NCBI RefSeq assembly: GCF_000472925.1
Contig: NZ_AXAS01000017.1
Location: 62,001-126,000 of the forward strand
Direction of reading: 5' to 3'
DNA length: 64,000 bases
DNA from: Bradyrhizobium sp. Ec3.3
GTDB taxonomy: Bacteria; Pseudomonadota; Alphaproteobacteria; Rhizobiales; Xanthobacteraceae
A program made the position numbers and the translations under genes. A model generated the notes under the pieces. That model saw only the letters and a list, made by a program, of their open reading frames with translations. It was not told the DNA's origin and ran no database searches. Below, piece by piece: positions 59,475-64,000 of this stretch. Each line of letters opens with the position of its first letter. The stretch's first letter is position 1.

Positions 59475-62408
59475 TCACCACTGGTACCGAACGACTCCCT
59501 TACCCGCATAGGACCGGGTCACGTTCGAGAACTCGCCCTCGAACGTCGCGGCGGCAACCCAGCCGTTCAGCCACTTCTTTTCCGCCGCGGCCGTGACCAG
59601 CGCAGCATCCGTGGCCTGTGCGGCGCCGTTCACGACGAAGCTTGCGCCGGGCAGTGCCTGGAACGTTGCGGCGATCGAGCGGTCCGGGTTGAAGTCGTGG
59701 GCCCAGGCGAAGCGGCCGCGCAATGTGAGGACGCCGTCCTGCGCGGCGAACGACTTGTCCGTGCGCACGCCGAGCTCGCTGCGGGCGTCCGTGACGCTCT
59801 TCGCCGCGTAGGTGAGGGCGGAGGTGCCAGTGCCGACCAGGACCGTTTCGGCGTAGCCGGGCAGGTCGAACATCGTGACCTGAGCCGCGGCATAGGGGGT
59901 GATGCCGATGCCGCCCGTCCATGGGGCGATGACGCGATAGCCGCCTTCCACGCGCCCCGAATAGGCATTGGCTTGGAAATTGGCACGCAGGCGATCGATG
60001 CCCGCGACGGTGACGGTGCGATCGGTGGTGACGTCCTGCCAGCCATAGGCGAGCGCGGCCGTGACATAGGCTGGCCCCTTGGTGTGACGCACATAGGCGC
60101 CGGCCTGGAACAGATCCGAGCGGCCGTAGCCAGAGCCGGTGACGCTGAAGTTGGTGCTGCCGCCGGCGAGCGCAAAACCAGCGTACGTGTTCGGCGAGAA
60201 CAGATAGTCCGCGCCGACCGCGCCACCGAAGATGCGGCTGGTCGTGTCGTTGGAGCCGATGGTCGCATTGCCGTTCGTCGACTGCGAGCCGCCGAACGCC
60301 GAGGTCCAAACGCTCCAGCGCTGCTCGAACAGAGCGCGCCGCGACGGATCCATGGCCATGGCAAACGCGTCGCCGGTGCGCCGCTGCGCGGTATCGTGCT
60401 TCTCATCGGCAAATCCGGTGGCGCCGGACGCCGTGGCTACGCCGGCATCGCCTCGCGAAACCGGATCGGTCAGGAGACCCAGGAACAGACCCATCGCGTT
60501 GAAAGTCGCCCGCTGCGAGCCGGTCGCGACCTCACCGGACAGCTGCGTCAGCCCGGCCGGCGTCAAGCCGCCGAATGCGATCGGCACGCTGCCGCCCGCG
60601 TTGAAGAAGTTGGTGATGGACGTGGCGACGTTCTGCTGGTTGACGTTCAGCCCGGAGGGCAGCGCGAGGCCGGGCGTCAGATTGAGGGTCAGATTGAGAT
60701 AGGCGTTGTTGGCGTCTTGGCTCAGGCTGCTGGTAAAGCCCGACGGCAGGTTCGTGTTGACCAATGTCCCGAAGGTGCCGCTGATGCCACCGGTCGCGTG
60801 GACGATGGTGTACTGTTTCGTGATGTAGGTACCAGGGGCGAAAACCGCGTTCACGGTTGCGCCCCCGAGAGTCGCGGTGCCCGTGACATCGGTGCTAGTC
60901 GCACTCGCGGGCGAGACCTGGACCAGATAGGTCGCGGCACTGTTCATCACGAGGCTGCCCTGGATGTTCAGGGTGCCCGTGCCGTTGAAACCGGGTGCAA
61001 GGATGCCGCCATGGACATCGACAGAACTGCCGATCGTGCCGGTACCGGCGAGCGTACCATTGGGTGCCACATAGAAGCTTGTGGCATTGGCGATCGAACC
61101 GGTGACCGCCAGCGTGCCGCCGATGACCCAGACTCTGCCCGTGAAACCGCTGCTGTCGGCGGTCAGTTGCGTGACGCCGGCGAACTGGCTGATGTCGCCG
61201 TTACCAGCGAATTGGGAAGAGAATACGTAGTTCGACGAGGTGTGATTGAAGTCGACCCCGCCCAACGGGTTGGCTCCCGTCGAAAACTGGATCAGCGACG
61301 CATTCAAGGTGCCCGGCGCAGCGGCTGCCTGCCATGTGCCCGCTCCGATGTAGAGTACCCCGACGGCGCCGCCGAACCCGAGATTGACGACATCGGACGT
61401 CACCGTCACCGAACCGCCATTGCCGATCGCCACGTAATTGAGGCCGTTGACGCCGCCGCCATAGCCGATTGTGAGCGAACCTGTGGTCAAGGACGATCCC
61501 GCGCCGCTGACGGTCAATCCACCAACACCCCCGGACTGGAAACCGAGAACGGTGTTACTAGCCGTCACCGTGGCGCCATTGCTGATCGAGAGGCTGCCTT
61601 GAGCTTGATCGCCGATGATGAAGTTTCCGGGTATGCTCCAGCTTGAGCTGGCGCCATCGACACTTGCCGTCCCGTTCGCGATACCGCCCACGACGGCGCC
61701 AATGAAGCCGTTGTTCGTAACCTGGCCGCCATTTGCGATCGTCAGGCTGCCCGTGCCTGTGTTTCCGACGACCATTCCGCCCGATGTCGTGAACGAGGAG
61801 CCGGCGCCGCTCACGGTCAGGCTGCCGCTTGAGTTGCTCCCGAGATCGCCGAGATAGGCGTTTGCCGCGCTGACGCTGCCGCCCGAGAGAACCTGGAGCG
61901 TGCCGCTGCCGAGGCGACCGATCGAGAGATCACCGGTGTTGGTCCATGTCGAACCGCTGCCGGTGACCGTGACAATGCCCGTGCTGCCGGCCTGGAAGCC
62001 GAGCGCGGCATTGCTATCGGTCAAGGTGCCGCCATTGCTGATGGTGAGTTGACCGGTGGCTGCGGCACCGACGTACGTCGACAATGCATTTGCCGCGCCT
62101 CCATTGATGGCGGTCGCATTGGGGGAGATCTGGTCGATCGTCACGGTGTCGCTAGCGTTCGGCAGCCCGGTTGGATTCCAGTTGCTGGTGAGGAACCAGT
62201 CCGAGGAAAAGGCTCCGGTCCAGACCGGAGTTCCGGCCTCAGCCGGTTGCGCTGAAATCAAGGCGGTCAGCGCCGTCGACGCCAGCAGCAGCGAATGAGC
62301 GCGCGAGCGCTTCGTTGACAGCGGTCGTGGTGATCCCAGGATGAAGCGGGAGAAGGGATGGGCTGGCTTTCGCGCGCGTCCTGTCGAGATCATCTGCAAT
62401 TCCGTCAT
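59475..62408 (-). CDS. Autotransporter (type Va secretion) with beta-helical passenger
   Basis: 977 residues; starting five codons later (MISTGRARKP) is also possible. A long basic N-terminus leads into a signal helix (SLLLASTALTALISAQPAEA). The passenger (about 60-690) is built from repeats such as GQLTISNGGTLTDSNAALGF and GSLSISNGATVTASNTVLGF, as expected for a beta-helix. A linker region of beta-strand-associated repeats (GTLAGTGTIGSSVDVHGGIL) follows. The C-terminal ~270 residues are the autotransporter barrel (WSVWTSAFGGSQS onward) ending VVRYQW. A surface-exposed or released adhesin-like protein is likely. Phased element B and a ten-codon upstream frame precede it. Confidence 0.9.
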   Translation of the reverse strand: MTELQMISTGRARKPAHPFSRFILGSPRPLSTKRSRAHSLLLASTALTALISAQPAEAGTPVWTGAFSSDWFLTSNWNPTGLPNASDTVTIDQISPNATAINGGAANALSTYVGAAATGQLTISNGGTLTDSNAALGFQAGSTGIVTVTGSGSTWTNTGDLSIGRLGSGTLQVLSGGSVSAANAYLGDLGSNSSGSLTVSGAGSSFTTSGGMVVGNTGTGSLTIANGGQVTNNGFIGAVVGGIANGTASVDGASSSWSIPGNFIIGDQAQGSLSISNGATVTASNTVLGFQSGGVGGLTVSGAGSSLTTGSLTIGYGGGVNGLNYVAIGNGGSVTVTSDVVNLGFGGAVGVLYIGAGTWQAAAAPGTLNASLIQFSTGANPLGGVDFNHTSSNYVFSSQFAGNGDISQFAGVTQLTADSSGFTGRVWVIGGTLAVTGSIANATSFYVAPNGTLAGTGTIGSSVDVHGGILAPGFNGTGTLNIQGSLVMNSAATYLVQVSPASATSTDVTGTATLGGATVNAVFAPGTYITKQYTIVHATGGISGTFGTLVNTNLPSGFTSSLSQDANNAYLNLTLNLTPGLALPSGLNVNQQNVATSITNFFNAGGSVPIAFGGLTPAGLTQLSGEVATGSQRATFNAMGLFLGLLTDPVSRGDAGVATASGATGFADEKHDTAQRRTGDAFAMAMDPSRRALFEQRWSVWTSAFGGSQSTNGNATIGSNDTTSRIFGGAVGADYLFSPNTYAGFALAGGSTNFSVTGSGYGRSDLFQAGAYVRHTKGPAYVTAALAYGWQDVTTDRTVTVAGIDRLRANFQANAYSGRVEGGYRVIAPWTGGIGITPYAAAQVTMFDLPGYAETVLVGTGTSALTYAAKSVTDARSELGVRTDKSFAAQDGVLTLRGRFAWAHDFNPDRSIAATFQALPGASFVVNGAAQATDAALVTAAAEKKWLNGWVAAATFEGEFSNVTRSYAGKGVVRYQW

Positions 62409-62441
62409 TCATTCCGCAGGCACGACTGCGGCCTGTCTCAT
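62409..62441 (-). other. Ten-codon upstream frame abutting autotransporter start
   Basis: ATG at 62441-62439 opens MRQAAVVPAE and then a TGA that is immediately followed, in the same frame, by the ATG at 62408. This ATG lies where the AraC gene has its start relative to the shared upstream element (60 versus 64 bases from the first core). It could be a leader peptide coupled to the main gene, or a remnant start. Confidence 0.4.
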
Positions 62442-62500
62442 GTCTGTTTGACGGAAGGCGAGCAGAAAGGACAGATCGAGCAACGAATTGCCGCGAAATC

Positions 62501-62537
62501 GGAAATGGCAGGAAATGAAAGAGGAAATTGCAGGAAG
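62501..62537. promoter_or_regulatory. Phased GGAA element, copy B (upstream of autotransporter)
   Basis: GGAAA 62501, GGAAA 62511, GGAAA 62523 and GGAAG 62533 give the same 10/12/10 spacing. Copy B and copy C are also alike on the gene side: TCTGTTTGAC, GAAGGCG, AAAGGACAG, CGAATT and CGCGAAATC occur in the same order. The shared block is about 62442-62537. Confidence 0.75.
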
Positions 62538-62700
62538 AGAAGAGCGCGCTTATTGCCCTGAGGGTTAGCGAACAATCGTGCGCGACAAGAGCTGGATTGA
62601 AGCAGCGATTCCGCGCGTGGCGCTGCAAACATGTTCTCCTCGATTCATGTCGCGGCGGGCCGCAACTATCGCGGTGCAGTCGCAGGGCTTGGCGACCCCG
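62538..62700. other. Spacer between element B and the AraC gene 3' end
   Basis: No gene or terminator is convincing here. The AraC gene reads toward the autotransporter, so transcription from it could run into this segment and the operator beyond. Confidence 0.4.
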
Positions 62701-63729
62701 TCACTTCAGGCCTTTGATCCAGTGCGCCCAGTCTGCGAGCCTGCTGTCCGGTGCTGACGGCAGGGCTTGGCCCTCGTGCGCCAGTGTGCGCACCTCGCGT
62801 GGCGTGAGACCGAACTGCCGCTGAAAGGCGAGGGCAAAGCTGCGGTAGTGGTTGAAACCATGCGCTTCGGCGATCGCCTCGATCGACTGTGCCTTGTGCG
62901 CCGGATGCGCCAAGGCCGTACGGATCAGGGACAGGCGCTTGCGTCTGATATAAGCGGCAACGCCACCATGGGTTTCGAAGAGATAGCCGAGATTGCGCCG
63001 TGTCATCCCAAATCGGCCGGCAATGGTTTCCGGATTGAGGCCGGGATCACGGATGTTGGCGTTGATGTACGAACCGATCTGCTCGGTCATGGCCATGCGC
63101 ACGGGCCCGGCCTGTTCCTCCTGAACCGTGCCGTTGAGCGTCGCGGCGATCAGTTGCACGGTCGTGGGTATGAGCGCCTGGGCCTGATCCAGCGACATTG
63201 CAGGCAAAAGGGAGTGAAGCTCGGTGAGATGGGTCCTGAGCAGCGTCGCGAGCGGGTCCATCGACGACAGCACATGGTGGTTGTGTTCGTCCGGCGCCTT
63301 GAGGTGAGGGCCGAGCAGATTGCGCGGCAACATCAGGATGAGTGCCTGGTTGTCGCCCCCACGTCTGTCTATCGGCTGCGCCATGTCATAGACCATGATG
63401 TCGCCGACGCGAACCATCTGACCGCCGTCCCGTTGGACGTTCCAACCCTTGCGAAGAATCTGCACCATGAACAGATCCATTCCATCGCGAGCGATAGACG
63501 CGCGGGAGCGGCTCCAATCCTGGGCGGGTACGTGGACATCGCCGATCAGAACGTTGCCGACTTGCCAGGCATCCACGAGCACGTCGTAGGTCTGCGGGTA
63601 GTCCTTCGGTGTGCGCACGTCGTAGATGACGCTTGCGTGCTCCTGCCAGAGGGTGAGTGCCTGCTTTCCCGGGAGACCGCGCGTGTCGAGGATCGAGCGG
63701 GGAAGATGTTTGTCCTGGTGCTCTGCCAT
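62701..63729 (-). CDS. AraC-family transcriptional regulator
   Basis: 342 residues. Residues ~20-190 form an AraC-binding-like beta domain (VIYDVRTPKDYPQTYDVLVD, then MVYDMAQPIDRRGGDNQALI). The C-terminal ~105 residues are the two helix-turn-helix motifs of HTH_18 (LNPETIAGRFGMTRRNLGYL and SIEAIAEAHGFNHYRSFALA, then FQRQFGLTPREVR). It is a one-component sensor of an unknown ligand. It is the only regulator near the autotransporter and double-barrel genes. Its own promoter carries the same phased GGAA element as theirs, which points to autoregulation and control of all three. Confidence 0.93.
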   Translation of the reverse strand: MAEHQDKHLPRSILDTRGLPGKQALTLWQEHASVIYDVRTPKDYPQTYDVLVDAWQVGNVLIGDVHVPAQDWSRSRASIARDGMDLFMVQILRKGWNVQRDGGQMVRVGDIMVYDMAQPIDRRGGDNQALILMLPRNLLGPHLKAPDEHNHHVLSSMDPLATLLRTHLTELHSLLPAMSLDQAQALIPTTVQLIAATLNGTVQEEQAGPVRMAMTEQIGSYINANIRDPGLNPETIAGRFGMTRRNLGYLFETHGGVAAYIRRKRLSLIRTALAHPAHKAQSIEAIAEAHGFNHYRSFALAFQRQFGLTPREVRTLAHEGQALPSAPDSRLADWAHWIKGLK

Positions 63730-63792
63730 TTTGGTCTGTTTGACCGAAGGCGTGCGGAAAGGACAGGTCGACTCACGAATTATCGCGAAATC

Positions 63793-63829
63793 GGAAATGA
63801 CGGGAAACGAAAGAGGAAACGGCGGGAAA
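63793..63829. promoter_or_regulatory. Phased GGAA element, copy C (upstream of AraC gene)
   Basis: GGAAA at 63793, 63803, 63815 and 63825, all four cores perfect, spaced 10, 12 and 10. On the gene strand the first TTTCC core is 64 bp before the ATG and lies just upstream of a GATAAT -10-like hexamer (63779-63784 on the + strand as ATTATC). This is the geometry of an AraC activator overlapping the -35 region. Confidence 0.75.
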
Positions 63830-63932
63830 AAGCACGCGAGCCCGTTCGCTTACGGACTCGAGTTCATGGCGCCATAGACATCGTCACTGTCGCGCGACTG
63901 GTCAAGGCAATCGCATATGGGAGAACATCGTC

Positions 63933-63964
63933 GTCCCGGGGCGCGCGAAGCGCGAGCCCGGGAC
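63933..63964. repeat. REP-like GC-rich palindrome
   Basis: GTCCCGGG pairs with CCCGGGAC around an inner GCGCGC-GAA-GCGCG stem. This imperfect 32-bp palindrome resembles the dispersed intergenic palindromes common in Bradyrhizobium and Rhodopseudomonas genomes. It stands at the end of the window, with no gene visible beyond it. Confidence 0.65.
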
Positions 63965-64000
63965 CCATAACCCCAAGATTGTGTTTGGAAGATCGCTAAC

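Noticed and set aside
59697..61646. 649-codon + strand frame over the autotransporter
   Set aside because: Mirror frame of a repetitive Gly/Ser/Thr gene; no signal, fold or start signal.

Overview
The window looks like chromosomal DNA of a Bradyrhizobium-type alphaproteobacterium (Hyphomicrobiales). The evidence is the high GC content, the core gene order (lolD, dnaE, rpsB-tsf-pyrH-frr-uppS-cdsA-dxr-rseP-bamA-lpxD-fabZ-lpxA-lpxI-lpxB, pgsA-hdaA-ppk-ppx), Omp25-type outer-membrane proteins with the DLAARPY-KAP mature N-terminus, and regulatory sites of alphaproteobacterial type (GTTC-N7-GTTC LexA boxes and a TTGAT-N4-ATCAA FixK/FNR box). No rRNA, tRNA, CRISPR array or transposase was found.

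Layout. 1-109: tail of lolD. 110-9.7 kb: an accessory block between lolD and dnaE, with small ORFs, a large secreted arylsulfatase, an MDR oxidoreductase divergent from an XRE/MmyB-like regulator, a membrane-anchored cytochrome c-cupredoxin-copper nitrite reductase fusion behind a perfect FixK/FNR box, and an Omp25-like barrel. 9.72-9.87 kb: a 32-residue single-helix membrane protein behind two back-to-back LexA boxes. 10.1-13.6 kb: dnaE. 13.7-20.0 kb: a lipoprotein, an exported beta-carbonic anhydrase, and a trypsin-like protease, an FHA membrane protein and a catalytically dead caspase in a row. 20.2-35.4 kb: the translation, lipid, isoprenoid and outer-membrane supercluster, interrupted by one antisense KTSC gene. 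35.4-47.6 kb: gltA, gltX, glnS, ppx/ppk, hdaA, pgsA, purM, purN. 47.7-57.6 kb: a cold-shock gene with a terminator-like leader, a passenger-less autotransporter barrel, a LysR/GNAT/isochorismatase-like/aminotransferase group, a TPR glycosyltransferase and RNase D. 57.7-63.7 kb: on the minus strand, an AraC-family regulator, a 977-residue autotransporter and a tandemly duplicated outer-membrane barrel.

The strongest candidates for something new are these. (1) The AraC, autotransporter and double-barrel genes each carry upstream the same phased element, four GGAA cores starting 10, 12 and 10 bp apart, which points to a dedicated surface-protein regulon. (2) The 32-residue membrane protein under two LexA boxes resembles, in size, topology and control, the SOS-induced division inhibitor SidA of Caulobacter. 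(3) The nitrite reductase carries two redox modules in front of a complete catalytic core. Pseudoenzymes also recur: a caspase lacking both catalytic residues and an isochorismatase-fold protein lacking Cys and Lys.

Many long antisense ORFs exist because of the GC-rich codon bias. They were treated as shadows of the genes listed.
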